Positions 17,258 through 25,744 of a DNA stretch of 64,000 nucleotides are shown piece after piece (position 1 is the first letter of the stretch; each line of letters begins with the position of its first letter). The stretch is taken from contig JBFIHG010000002.1 of assembly GCA_041601945.1 (NCBI GenBank), forward strand, positions 38,631 through 102,630. The letters run 5' to 3'. The notes beneath the pieces were generated by a model, which did not search any database, was not told the origin of the DNA, and was given only the letters and a program-made list of their open reading frames with translations. The stretch is from JBFJKD01 sp041601945 (GTDB lineage: Bacteria > Pseudomonadota > Gammaproteobacteria > Pseudomonadales > Porticoccaceae). Both the position numbers and the translations under genes were made by a program.

Positions 17258-17473
17258 ATGCCTTCAGTACGCTTAAAAGAAAACGAGCCATTTGATATTG
17301 CACTGCGCCGCTTCAAACGTTCCTGCGAAAAAGCGGGCGTTCTCGCCGAAGTACGCCGCCGCGAGTTTTACGAAAAGCCGACCTGGAGCCGCAAGCGCAA
17401 GGCCGCAGCAGCCGTTAAGCGTCATGCCAAAAAAGTACAGCGCGAAACCCGTAAATTTGTCCGTCTGTATTAA
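17258..17473 (+). CDS. rpsU: Small ribosomal subunit protein bS21
   Basis: 71 residues from ATG 17258 (MPSVRLKENEPFDIALRRFKRSCEKAG), preceded by AGAGGATTC. It is highly basic, with the typical EVRRREFYEKPTWSRKRK centre. bS21 helps initiation complexes form at the 30S platform near the anti-SD. It is the first gene of the macromolecular synthesis group. A long inverted repeat lies between it and yqeY and may tune read-through. Confidence 0.98.
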   Translation: MPSVRLKENEPFDIALRRFKRSCEKAGVLAEVRRREFYEKPTWSRKRKAAAAVKRHAKKVQRETRKFVRLY

Positions 17474-17514
17474 CCTGCGGCGCAACCTGCCGCGTCGCCG
17501 ACATTAACGTTGTC

Positions 17515-17550
17515 CGGTGTTACCCCGCGAGTTCTATGCCGGTAACACCG
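17515..17550 (+). repeat. Perfect inverted repeat between rpsU and yqeY
   Basis: CGGTGTTACC (17515-17524) and GGTAACACCG (17541-17550) are perfect 10-bp complements with a 16-base loop. In E. coli a terminator after rpsU sets the high rpsU to dnaG ratio, so this hairpin could do the same. There is no immediate T run, only GTTTTTC about 20 bases later, so an RNA-processing or protein-binding site is also possible. Confidence 0.6.
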
Positions 17551-17597
17551 CTGTCGGTAGCGATAATTAGTTTTTCACCAGCACAGAGACACTGGCC

Positions 17598-18053
17598 ATG
17601 AGCGGCAGTCTGCTTAAAACCCGCCTCAGCGACGCCATGAAAGAAGCGATGCGCGCCAGGGATAAAGCCCGACTCGGCGCCATCCGTTTGATTCTGGCGG
17701 ATATCCAGCGTATTGAAGTGGACGAGCGCTGCTCCGTCGACGACACGCGCATCCTTGCCATTCTCGACAAGATGACCAAGCAACGTCGCGACGCCATGCA
17801 ACAATTTGTGGCGGCCGAGCGCCACGATCTTGCGGCTCAGGAGCAGTTCGAGCTCGACCTGATCGCCGAATTTTTACCCGCCGCCCTCTCCGCCCCCGAG
17901 CTCGACACCCTGATCAGCCAGGCCGTCGCGGCCAGTGGTGCCGAATCCGTGCGCGACATGGGTAAGGTTATGGCCATTCTCAAACCCCAGGTGCAGGGCC
18001 GCGCCGACATGGGCGCCGTCAGCCAGCGCATCAAAGCCCTCCTCGCCGAATAG
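17598..18053 (+). CDS. GatB/YqeY domain protein
   Basis: 151 residues, nearly all one GatB/YqeY domain. It starts SLLKTRLSDAMKEAMRARDKARLGAIRLIL and ends with DMGKVMAILKPQVQGRADMGAVSQRIKALL, the conserved tail of the family. These proteins resemble the tRNA-binding end of GatB, but a stand-alone role has not been firmly shown. Its place between rpsU and dnaG is conserved in Pseudomonas and relatives. Confidence 0.95.
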   Translation: MSGSLLKTRLSDAMKEAMRARDKARLGAIRLILADIQRIEVDERCSVDDTRILAILDKMTKQRRDAMQQFVAAERHDLAAQEQFELDLIAEFLPAALSAPELDTLISQAVAASGAESVRDMGKVMAILKPQVQGRADMGAVSQRIKALLAE

Positions 18054-18185
18054 GCCAACACCGCGGGCCACTTAACGGCCAATCTTTTGCGAATAGCCTA
18101 AACTTTACCAAAGAGACTAAACAGTGCACCAGCGGCGTGCTTCAATACTCCGTATCTTCCCGCAAGCTTAGACCGCGAGCCCTGC

Positions 18186-20153
18186 ATGGCTGAACGCATC
18201 CCGCAAGCTTTTATCGACGACCTGCTGGATCGTGTCGATATCGTGGATATCGTCGGCTCACGGCTGGATCTGCGCAAATCCGGCAAAAATTATTCGGCAC
18301 GTTGCCCATTCCACGACGAAAAGACCCCCTCCTTCTCCGTCAGCCCGGACAAACAGTTCTTCTACTGCTTTGGCTGCGGCGCCGGCGGCAACGCCATCGG
18401 CTTCGTGATGGACTACGACCGCATTGGCTTCCCCGACGCGGTTGAGTCGCTGGCCCATCGGGCAGGCATGCAAGTGCCCAAAACCACCAACCGCGACAGC
18501 GGTCGCGACCAGCACCGCAAGCTGCTGTATCAAATTCTTGAGCAGACCGACCACTACTACCGCCAGCAATTGCGCCAGCACTCGGCGGCCAAAACCTGTA
18601 TCGACTACCTCAAGCAACGGGGCCTGTCCGGCGAAATCGCGCAACGCTTTGGCCTTGGCTTCGCCCCACCCGGCTGGGACAACTTGTTGCACGCCCTCGG
18701 TAACGACGAAAGCCGCATCGGACTACTTAAAGAAGCCGGCATGCTGGCGGAAAAGGAGGAGAACAATCGTGTCTACGACCGTTTCCGGCAACGCATTATG
18801 TTCCCGATTCGCGATACGCGCGGCCGTACCATCGGCTTCGGTGGACGTGTACTGGGGGACGATAAACCCAAATACCTCAACTCGCCGGAAACGCCGCTGT
18901 TTCACAAGGGCCGCGAACTCTACGGCCTGTACGAGGCGCACCGCAGCCTGCGGGAAATCCCCAAACTGCTACTGGTGGAAGGTTATATGGACGTGGTGGC
19001 CCTCGCCCAACACGGCGTGCACAACGCCGTAGCCACTCTTGGCACCGCAGCGACTGTCGAGCAACTCGACAAATTGTTCCGCTACACCAGCGAAGTGGTC
19101 TTTTGTTTCGATGGCGACGACGCTGGGCGCAAGGCGGCAGTACGCGCCCTGGATACCGTGTTACCTATTATGAATGACGGGCGCAGCGCAAAATTTCTGT
19201 TCCTTGACGAAGGCGAAGATCCCGATTCCGTGATCCGCAGCATCGGTCGGGATGCATTTCTCGCACTGATAGAGGGCGCCGCTCCGTTGTCGCAGTTCCT
19301 GTTCACCTCCGTGAGCGCCGGACTCAACCTGGAAACCCCCGACGATCGCGCGCGCCTCAGTACACTGGCCGGACCGCTGATACAGCGCCTGCCCAACGGT
19401 GTCTTTCGCCAGCTGCTGATTAAACAACTCGCCGAACGCACCGGCATGGAGGTCGAAGCGCTTGGTATAATTATGGCGCCACCCGATCCGCCGCCACCGG
19501 CCTGGGAGGACGATCATTGGCAGGGCGCCACACCGGATGATAGCGACATGTCGGGCTATGCGGACGCTCCCCCGCCCTATCAGGTCATCGCCAGAAGGCC
19601 TCACCAGCCCCTGTTGCGCGCGCCGTTTCGCCCCCTCGCCAAGCGCGTGAAACTGCCGCCGGTACAACGCCTGATCGCCATCCTGGTCCACGAACCTAGC
19701 CTGCTCACCAGCGTGGATGATATCGAACCGTTGCGTCTGCTGGAGATGGAGGGCATGTCCATGCTGACTGCCCTGGTGGGGGTGTTACGCGACAACCCCG
19801 AGTACACCCTGAACCATATTCTCGGCTACTGGCGCGGCGTCTATGGTCAGGAACAGGGGGAATTACTGGCACATATCGCCGCCACCGACCTGGCGCAGGC
19901 CCCGGATCGAACCGCGGAAGAAAGGCGCCGCGAGCTGACTGACATTCTGGCGCGACTGACCCGCGACGCGCGGCGCGCCGAACCACCAGAGGCCCAACTA
20001 CAACACCTGCTTAACAAGGGCATCCTCGACGCAGAAGACCGTAAACAAGCCTTCGCCATCTGGCACACGCTGTCCGAAAGTGAACCGGAGCACGAGTCGA
20101 TACTCAAAATAAAACAACTTCTCGCCAATAACGGGCAGGAGACAATCGGATAG
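18186..20153 (+). CDS. dnaG: DNA primase
   Basis: 655 residues. The CHC2 zinc-binding domain (CPFHDEKTPSFSVSPDKQ then FYCFGCGAGG) lies at residues 40-65. The RNA polymerase TOPRIM core has LLLVEGYMDVVALAQHG and later FDGDDAGRKAA. A C-terminal DnaB-interacting helicase-binding domain ends at LLANNG. The linker at about residues 430-470 is rich in Pro/Asp (PPDPPPPAWEDDHW) and looks disordered. It synthesises RNA primers for replication. It lies between yqeY and rpoD in the classical macromolecular synthesis order. Confidence 0.98.
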   Translation: MAERIPQAFIDDLLDRVDIVDIVGSRLDLRKSGKNYSARCPFHDEKTPSFSVSPDKQFFYCFGCGAGGNAIGFVMDYDRIGFPDAVESLAHRAGMQVPKTTNRDSGRDQHRKLLYQILEQTDHYYRQQLRQHSAAKTCIDYLKQRGLSGEIAQRFGLGFAPPGWDNLLHALGNDESRIGLLKEAGMLAEKEENNRVYDRFRQRIMFPIRDTRGRTIGFGGRVLGDDKPKYLNSPETPLFHKGRELYGLYEAHRSLREIPKLLLVEGYMDVVALAQHGVHNAVATLGTAATVEQLDKLFRYTSEVVFCFDGDDAGRKAAVRALDTVLPIMNDGRSAKFLFLDEGEDPDSVIRSIGRDAFLALIEGAAPLSQFLFTSVSAGLNLETPDDRARLSTLAGPLIQRLPNGVFRQLLIKQLAERTGMEVEALGIIMAPPDPPPPAWEDDHWQGATPDDSDMSGYADAPPPYQVIARRPHQPLLRAPFRPLAKRVKLPPVQRLIAILVHEPSLLTSVDDIEPLRLLEMEGMSMLTALVGVLRDNPEYTLNHILGYWRGVYGQEQGELLAHIAATDLAQAPDRTAEERRRELTDILARLTRDARRAEPPEAQLQHLLNKGILDAEDRKQAFAIWHTLSESEPEHESILKIKQLLANNGQETIG

Positions 20154-20173
20154 CGACAAGTGCTTGTTTTATT

Positions 20174-20202
20174 GGGACACGCCCCCATTTATTCGCTATA
20201 AT
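20174..20202 (+). promoter_or_regulatory. Sigma-70 promoter for rpoD
   Basis: GGGACA (20174-20179, 4 of 6) and a perfect TATAAT (20197-20202) are separated by 17 bases in the dnaG-rpoD gap. They lie about 50 bases before the rpoD start. This would let rpoD be transcribed independently of rpsU and dnaG. Confidence 0.6.
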
Positions 20203-20255
20203 CGCGCGCTTATTTGCGCGCCCTCACCCAGCCCCACCCAGACGATGAGATTTCT

Positions 20256-22121
20256 ATGAGCGATGCCACCCAGCAACAGTCGCGGATCAAGGAACTAATT
20301 ACCAAAGGCCGCGAACAGGGGTTTCTGACCTACGCCGAAGTGAACGACCACCTGCCGGAAGACATTTCCGATCCAGATCAGGTCGAAGACATTATTCAAA
20401 TGATCAACGACATGGGGATTAGCGTCTTTGAGACCGCGCCCGATGCCGACACTCTGTTAATTACCTCCGGCGACAACACCGCCGATGAAATTGCCGCTGC
20501 CGAGGCGGCGGCGGCCCTCGCCGCCGTGGAAACCGAGCAACACCGCACCACCGACCCGGTACGCATGTATATGCGCGAAATGGGCTCCGTGGAACTCCTC
20601 ACCCGGGAAGGTGAAATCGCCATCGCCAAACGTATCGAGGAAGGCATTCGCGAAATCATGTCCGCCCTCTCCGAATGGCCCACGGCGGTTGACCAGATTC
20701 TTGCCGAATACGCACTGGTAGCCACCGGCGAGCGCAATCTGACGGATATTATTTCCGGCTACCTGAATCCGGTTGAAAACGTACCATCCGCCCTCGAACA
20801 GAGCATTCTGAAAAATCTTCAGGAAAACGAAAAGAAAAACAAAGACGACAGCGACGACGACAGCGACGACGATAGCGATGACGACGATTCGAGCAGCGAC
20901 AACGATGGCGGTCTCGACGTCGAAGAGGCCGTGCGCCGCTTTGACGCCATCAGCAAACAGAACGAAAAAACCAAACGGTCACTGGCCCGCCAGGGTCGCA
21001 ACCACAAAACTACGCAGAAGAATCTCGAAGAGCTCGGCCAGCTGTTCAAATACCTGAAGCTGCCGCCGCGCCAGTTCGACCCGCTGATCGTGGATGTACG
21101 TCGCGCCCTGGACAAAATCCGCGTACAGGAGCGGGCCATCATGGCCCTGTGCGTGCGCCAGGCGAAAATGCCGCGCGAAGACTTTATCGAAAGCTTCCCC
21201 GGCAACGAAAGCAACGACAAATGGATTAGCAATCTGGCGCGCCGTAAAAAGCCCTACGCCGCTCAGATCAAACTGATGCAGGAAGACGTGCAACGCCATC
21301 AGCAAAAATTGTTGGTCATTGAAGAAGAATGCAGCCTGACCGTCACCCAGATCAAGGATATCAACCGGCGTATGTCCATCGGCGAAGCCAAAGCGCGCCG
21401 CGCCAAAAAGGAAATGGTCGAGGCCAACCTGCGCCTGGTGATTTCCATCGCTAAAAAATACACCAACCGCGGCCTGCAGTTCCTCGATCTTATTCAGGAA
21501 GGCAATATTGGTCTGATGAAAGCCGTGGACAAATTTGAATATCGGCGCGGCTACAAATTCTCCACCTACGCCACCTGGTGGATTCGCCAGGCCATCACCC
21601 GCTCCATCGCGGATCAGGCGCGCACCATTCGTATTCCGGTGCATATGATCGAGACCATCAACAAACTTAACCGCATCTCTCGACAAATGGTTCAGGAAAT
21701 GGGTCGCGAACCCACCCCAGAAGAGCTGGGTGTACGTATGGAGTTACCGGAGGACAAAATACGTAAAGTCCTTAAAATCGCCAAGGAACCCATTTCCATG
21801 GAAACCCCTATCGGCGACGACGAAGACTCCCATCTGGGGGACTTTATCGAGGACGTCAACGCCGACTCCCCGGTCAACGCAGCCACCCAGGAAAGCCTGA
21901 CCGAAGCGACCCGCGAAGTGCTTAACGGCCTTACCGCGCGGGAAGCCAAAGTACTGCGCATGCGCTTTGGCATCGACATGAACACCGACCATACCCTGGA
22001 AGAAGTCGGCAAGCAGTTTGACGTCACCCGCGAGCGTATTCGCCAGATTGAAGCCAAGGCCTTGCGCAAACTGCGCCACCCCAGCCGCTCCGATCATATG
22101 CGCAGCTTTCTCGACGAATAA
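20256..22121 (+). CDS. rpoD: RNA polymerase sigma factor RpoD (sigma-70)
   Basis: 621 residues from ATG 20256 (MSDATQQQSRIKELI). Region 1.1 is at the N-terminus and region 1.2 is DPVRMYMREMG. The non-conserved region contains an acidic Asp/Ser tract of about 25 residues (about 207-230). Region 2 is NLRLVISIAKKYTNRGLQFLDLIQEGN to KFSTYATWWIRQAI, then regions 3 and 4 with the -35 helix TLEEVGKQFDVTRERIRQIEAKALRKLR. It is the primary sigma factor. Its own promoter lies in the dnaG gap, and a strong hairpin follows the gene. Confidence 0.99.
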   Translation: MSDATQQQSRIKELITKGREQGFLTYAEVNDHLPEDISDPDQVEDIIQMINDMGISVFETAPDADTLLITSGDNTADEIAAAEAAAALAAVETEQHRTTDPVRMYMREMGSVELLTREGEIAIAKRIEEGIREIMSALSEWPTAVDQILAEYALVATGERNLTDIISGYLNPVENVPSALEQSILKNLQENEKKNKDDSDDDSDDDSDDDDSSSDNDGGLDVEEAVRRFDAISKQNEKTKRSLARQGRNHKTTQKNLEELGQLFKYLKLPPRQFDPLIVDVRRALDKIRVQERAIMALCVRQAKMPREDFIESFPGNESNDKWISNLARRKKPYAAQIKLMQEDVQRHQQKLLVIEEECSLTVTQIKDINRRMSIGEAKARRAKKEMVEANLRLVISIAKKYTNRGLQFLDLIQEGNIGLMKAVDKFEYRRGYKFSTYATWWIRQAITRSIADQARTIRIPVHMIETINKLNRISRQMVQEMGREPTPEELGVRMELPEDKIRKVLKIAKEPISMETPIGDDEDSHLGDFIEDVNADSPVNAATQESLTEATREVLNGLTAREAKVLRMRFGIDMNTDHTLEEVGKQFDVTRERIRQIEAKALRKLRHPSRSDHMRSFLDE

Positions 22122-22176
22122 ACCGTTAGCGGCGCACACAGCACAGCTGGTGAACTACCCCCGAGCCTTTTATAAT

Positions 22177-22207
22177 GCCGCCCCTGGTGCCAGGGCGGCG
22201 GGTTTTA
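22177..22207 (+). terminator. Rho-independent terminator after rpoD
   Basis: GCCGCCCCTGG and CCAGGGCGGC (22177-22199) pair over 10 bp with one bulged C and a 2-base TG loop between. GGGTTTT follows at once. The stem is very GC-rich, and the location 56 bases after the rpoD stop fits a terminator. Confidence 0.75.
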
Positions 22208-22244
22208 ACGCAATATCCGCGGATCGACCGGAGCTGCCGTTGAA

Positions 22245-22372
22245 TTTTTGCTGCCAGGCAAGGAGCCGCGCAGCAAGATGAGGGAGCATACATAAAGTAT
22301 GTGACGGAAGATTGCGAGCAGAGCCTGCCCCGCGATGCGTTTTGGGCATGCGACACAGCATCGCAGCAAAAA
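22245..22372. repeat. ERIC-like intergenic repeat (about 128 bp)
   Basis: A perfect 10-bp terminal inverted repeat, TTTTTGCTGC (22245-22254) and GCAGCAAAAA (22363-22372), closes a 128-base non-coding element. Inside it, GGAGCATACATAAAGTATG plus GTGAC (22290-22313) closely follows the core of ERIC/IRU repeats (GGAGCTTACATAAGTAAG-GTGAC in enterobacteria, from memory). The central CATAC/GTATG arms form a small palindrome. A further GCGATGC/GCATCGC pair lies near the right end. Length, dyad symmetry and intergenic position all fit an ERIC-type element transcribed as a long hairpin. No second copy was noticed in this window. Confidence 0.6.
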
Positions 22373-22383
22373 GACAAGTTTAA

Positions 22384-22460
22384 GGGCCCATAGCTCAGTT
22401 GGTTAGAGCAGTCGACTCATAATCGATTGGTCCCAGGTTCAAGTCCTGGTGGGCCCACCA
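22384..22460 (+). tRNA. ileX: tRNA-Ile2 (CAU anticodon, lysidine-modified type)
   Basis: A 77-nt cloverleaf: acceptor GGGCCCA/TGGGCCC, D arm GCTC-AGTTGGTTA-GAGC, anticodon stem-loop GTCGA-CTCATAA-TCGAT, T arm with GGTTCAAGTCC, and encoded CCA end. The anticodon is CAT, but the body resembles E. coli ileX (GACTCATAATC loop region) and not initiator or elongator tRNA-Met. It should therefore be read by TilS, which makes lysidine at C34 to decode AUA. In Pseudomonas a similar tRNA follows rpoD and is often labelled tRNA-Met. Confidence 0.9.
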
Positions 22461-22546
22461 ATTAATCCATCATCTCAAAACCCTATAACGCAACGAGCAC
22501 CCAACCCTCCAATTTGCTCGATGTATCTGTCAGTCACGTGCATAAA

Positions 22547-23275
22547 TTAAGCCCCCAGCGCATCGGCAAGCGCCCTCAGTAATTTGCCACCATCGCCGCG
22601 CCACGCGCTACCGTGCATGCAGGCCAGGGTTTTCGGTTCAGTGGCGGCGAGACGTTCGAGCATAGCGCGGGTGTTGGGCGCGTGGGAGTAGTAGTCCATC
22701 TGTTTGCGAAACACTTCGCTGGGACCCAGAATGTCGCCTTCTGTGACGGCGGGCAGGTCGGTGCCGCTCTGGGTGAACAGATCGCCGCACATCAAGGTTT
22801 TGGTGGTTTCCTCAAACAGGTAACCACATTCCCAGCCGTGGGGAAGGTGGGGGGTATCGAACCAGCGCACGCTGTGGCTGCCCAGCGACACCAGCTCGCC
22901 GTCCTCGAGAGTCCGCGGGGGACGCTCGGCAATATCGTTAATCGACGTCATGCCCGCCACCCGACTACACAGGGCCACCGACTGCGGCGCTGCCGCAAGC
23001 CATTCGTTAAGCGAACCGCACTCGTCCCCTTCCACGTGGGAAAATGCGATATAGCGCAGGCTTTCCACCGGTAGCACGGTGGCTACGGCCTCGCTAATCA
23101 ATGGGAACATCTGCCGCGGCCCGGTGTGAAACAGCAGGGGCTCGTCGCTGGCAATCAGATACTGGTTAAACGAAAACCCCACGCCATTTGGAAAGGACAG
23201 GGGCGTGTTGATGCGATAAATTCCGTTGGTGACTTCGTGGACGTTGGTGCCGGACTGCTGGTTGGTAATGGTCAT
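22547..23275 (-). CDS. Metallo-beta-lactamase fold protein, flavodiiron (ODP)-like
   Basis: 242 residues. The metal motif is HVEGDECG (HxExD form, residues near 80), with the later CGDLFTQ and CMHGSAWRG supplying Asp and His ligands. The HxExD pattern, not HxHxDH, is that of the diiron domain of flavodiiron proteins (FprA/ODP). The flavodoxin domain of those enzymes is missing here, so any electron donor would be a separate protein. The substrate is unknown; oxygen or NO reduction, or a sensory role as in ODP proteins, are possibilities. It starts at ATG 23275 after AGAGG. It is divergent from galE and converges on the tRNA. Confidence 0.8.
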   Translation of the reverse strand: MTITNQQSGTNVHEVTNGIYRINTPLSFPNGVGFSFNQYLIASDEPLLFHTGPRQMFPLISEAVATVLPVESLRYIAFSHVEGDECGSLNEWLAAAPQSVALCSRVAGMTSINDIAERPPRTLEDGELVSLGSHSVRWFDTPHLPHGWECGYLFEETTKTLMCGDLFTQSGTDLPAVTEGDILGPSEVFRKQMDYYSHAPNTRAMLERLAATEPKTLACMHGSAWRGDGGKLLRALADALGA

Positions 23276-23416
23276 TATTATTGCCTCTTGTATGACGATT
23301 TACCTAAGATAGTACCAAACAGGTTTGATTGCATACACTTTTGTACCCCTCCCCTGTCGCAGCGCATGGGTGTTTGGCGAGGTGTATGGCGCCCAATATC
23401 AGCCCGCACCCCATTA

Positions 23417-23458
23417 GTGCACTTCAATTTATCAACTTAGGTTGTGCACTCGGTGCAC
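23417..23458. promoter_or_regulatory. Three GTGCAC palindromes upstream of galE
   Basis: GTGCAC occurs at 23417-23422, 23444-23449 and 23453-23458, in the divergent region between the MBL gene and galE. The last two form GTGCAC-TCG-GTGCAC. The clustering suggests a protein-binding site, but no known regulator was matched. Confidence 0.3.
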
Positions 23459-23500
23459 CCAGCCGGTAAAATGGCCCCGGATGCAACCTACGAGTAGCGT

Positions 23501-24523
23501 ATGACAGACACCATTCTGGTGACCGGCGGGGCGGGTTATATCGGCGCCCACACCTGCGTGGAGCTACTGATAGCGGGCTACCAGGTGGTGGTGCTCGATA
23601 ATCTAACCAGTGGTTCTGCCCGTGCCCTGGAGCGGGTTGAGAGGATTGCCGGGAAACCGGTGACGCTGGTTACCGGTGATGTGCGCAATCAGGCTCTGTT
23701 GAACCGACTCTTCGCCAGCCATCAGTTCAGCGCGGTGGTGCATTTTGCAGGGCTTAAAGCGGTGGGGGAATCCTGCGAAATGCCCCTTACCTACTATGAA
23801 AACAACGTGAGCGGCACCATTGCCCTGTGTCAGGCGATGGCGGCCCACGGGGTCAAACAGCTGGTATTCAGCTCGTCGGCCACGGTGTATGGCAAGCCTG
23901 CGTTGCTACCCGCAACCGAGGATATGCCACTGTCGGCGACCAACCCCTATGGTCGCTCCAAACTGATTATTGAGGAAATACTGCGGGATCTGTACCGGTC
24001 CGATCCCGCCTGGAGCATCGCTCTACTACGCTATTTTAATCCTGCCGGTGCGCACCCCAGCGGCCTGATTGGCGAAGACCCAAACGGTGTCCCCAACAAC
24101 CTGATGCCCTATATCGCCCAGGTGGCCGCCGGCACGCTGCCACAGTTACAGGTGTTCGGCGACGATTACGACACTGCGGATGGCACGGGGGTGCGAGACT
24201 ATATTCACGTGGTCGATCTCGCCAGAGGGCACGTGCAGGCGATTCGCAAATTAAGCGCCGAGCCGGGCCGGTGTGACGCCTGGAACCTGGGTGTGGGCAA
24301 AGGCTATAGCGTGCTGGAGGTGGTGGCGGCATTTGCACGCATCAGCGAGCAAAATATCCCCTACGTGGTCAGCGAGCGGCGCCCCGGCGATATTGCCGCC
24401 TGCTATGCAGACCCAGGCAAAGCCGAGTTGGACCTCAATTGGCGTGCCACGCAAACCCTGGACGATATGGTGCGCGATGTATGGCGTTGGCAGACGGCTA
24501 ATCCGAGTGGTTATGGTCAGTAG
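23501..24523 (+). CDS. galE: UDP-glucose 4-epimerase
   Basis: 340 residues of an extended SDR enzyme. It has the NAD-binding GGAGYIGAHT near residue 10, SSSATVYG with the catalytic Ser, and Tyr150/Lys154 in NPYGRSK, followed by the GalE-type RYFNPAGAHPSGLIGEDP. It interconverts UDP-glucose and UDP-galactose, supplying galactose units for LPS or other glycans. It precedes waaG and waaP on the same strand, with a 63-base gap to waaG. It is probably transcribed with these LPS core genes. Confidence 0.95.
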   Translation: MTDTILVTGGAGYIGAHTCVELLIAGYQVVVLDNLTSGSARALERVERIAGKPVTLVTGDVRNQALLNRLFASHQFSAVVHFAGLKAVGESCEMPLTYYENNVSGTIALCQAMAAHGVKQLVFSSSATVYGKPALLPATEDMPLSATNPYGRSKLIIEEILRDLYRSDPAWSIALLRYFNPAGAHPSGLIGEDPNGVPNNLMPYIAQVAAGTLPQLQVFGDDYDTADGTGVRDYIHVVDLARGHVQAIRKLSAEPGRCDAWNLGVGKGYSVLEVVAAFARISEQNIPYVVSERRPGDIAACYADPGKAELDLNWRATQTLDDMVRDVWRWQTANPSGYGQ

Positions 24524-24586
24524 CACGCTCTGCTCCTGGTTGTTCTATCCCTTCCACAACATACTGCCAACGGTAATAGACTAGCC

Positions 24587-25744
24587 ATGCAGATTGCTTT
24601 TATTCTGTACAAATATTTTCCCTATGGCGGCCTGCAGCGGGACTTTTTACGTATCGCTCGGGAGTGCGCCGCGCAGGGTTGCGAGATTCGCGTGTACAGC
24701 ATGGACTGGGAAGGTGAACACGAACCAGGTTGGGAAATCCGCCTGTGGCGCCCATTTGCGCTTACCGGCCACAGCCGCAACGAACGGTTTCAGCGCTGGG
24801 TGTATACGGATCTTGCACAGCGACCTGTGGATGCCGTGGTCGGTTTTAACAAGATGGCAGGACTGGATGTGTATTATGCGGCAGATGGGTGTTACGAGGC
24901 CAAAATCAGCAGCCAGCGGGGCAGCTGGTACAAACACCTGGGTCGTTACCGTCATTTTGCGCGCAACGAGCAGGCAGTATTTGCAGCTCACGGAAATACG
25001 GAAATCATGATGATATCCCGGGTACAACAACCTTTTTTCGAACACCACTACGGCACACCACCGGAACGCTTTGTGCTGCTGCCCCCGGGTATTGCGAGGG
25101 ATCGTCGCGCACCCACCAATGCGCCACAGCTGCGCGCGGACTTCCGTAAGGAGTTTGCGCTGGCCGAGGACGAGCGGTTAATACTGATGATCGGCTCGGG
25201 ATTCAAAACCAAAGGCCTGGATCGGGCGTTGCGCGCGCTGGCCGCACTGCCGCCCGCCCAACGCACACACACGCTCCTGTTTGTGATTGGCCAGGACAAC
25301 TCGCGGCTCTTTAAACTTCAGGCCGCGCGCCTGGGAATTGGCGAGCGCGTCACATTTTTTGCCGGCCGGGACGATATTCCTCGTTTTCTGCTCGGTGCCG
25401 ATTTGCTGATTCACCCCGCCTACAACGAAAATACTGGCACTGTCTTACTCGAGGCGCTGGCCGCCGGCTTACCGGTACTGTGTACGGACGTATGCGGGTA
25501 CGCCCATTACATCGCAGAAGCTGACGCGGGCGTGGTGCTGACCTCCCCCTTTGAGCAAGCCAATCTGGACAACACCCTCGCAACCATGCTGACATCGGAA
25601 CAACGTGTAGAATGGCAACGCAATGCGCTGGCCTTTGCCGACCGGGCAGATATTTACAGCTTGCCGCAACGGGCCGCGGAGCGAATTATGGCTCGCGCTC
25701 GCCTGCACACTCCAACCAATACTGCTACCAAGGTCAGCACATGA
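24587..25744 (+). CDS. waaG: LPS core glucosyltransferase, WaaG/RfaG type (GT4)
   Basis: 385 residues of the GT-B fold. It begins IAFILYKYFPYGGLQRDFLRIA, a WaaG hallmark, contains LPPGI and GSGFKTKGLDRALRAL, and carries the GT4 donor-site motif HPAYNENTGTVLLEALAAGLPVL with the EX7E pair. WaaG adds the first glucose to heptose II of the LPS inner core on the cytoplasmic membrane face. The stop overlaps the ATG of the next gene (ATGA), the usual waaG-waaP coupling. Confidence 0.93.
   Translation: MQIAFILYKYFPYGGLQRDFLRIARECAAQGCEIRVYSMDWEGEHEPGWEIRLWRPFALTGHSRNERFQRWVYTDLAQRPVDAVVGFNKMAGLDVYYAADGCYEAKISSQRGSWYKHLGRYRHFARNEQAVFAAHGNTEIMMISRVQQPFFEHHYGTPPERFVLLPPGIARDRRAPTNAPQLRADFRKEFALAEDERLILMIGSGFKTKGLDRALRALAALPPAQRTHTLLFVIGQDNSRLFKLQAARLGIGERVTFFAGRDDIPRFLLGADLLIHPAYNENTGTVLLEALAAGLPVLCTDVCGYAHYIAEADAGVVLTSPFEQANLDNTLATMLTSEQRVEWQRNALAFADRADIYSLPQRAAERIMARARLHTPTNTATKVST

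Noticed and set aside
22384..22460. Elongator tRNA-Met reading of the CAT anticodon
   Set aside because: The body and the CTCATAA loop match tRNA-Ile2 (ileX), not Met tRNAs.
23444..23458. NtrC binding site
   Set aside because: TGCAC-N3-GTGCA has the wrong spacer; NtrC sites have longer spacing with the TGCACC-N5-GGTGCA form.
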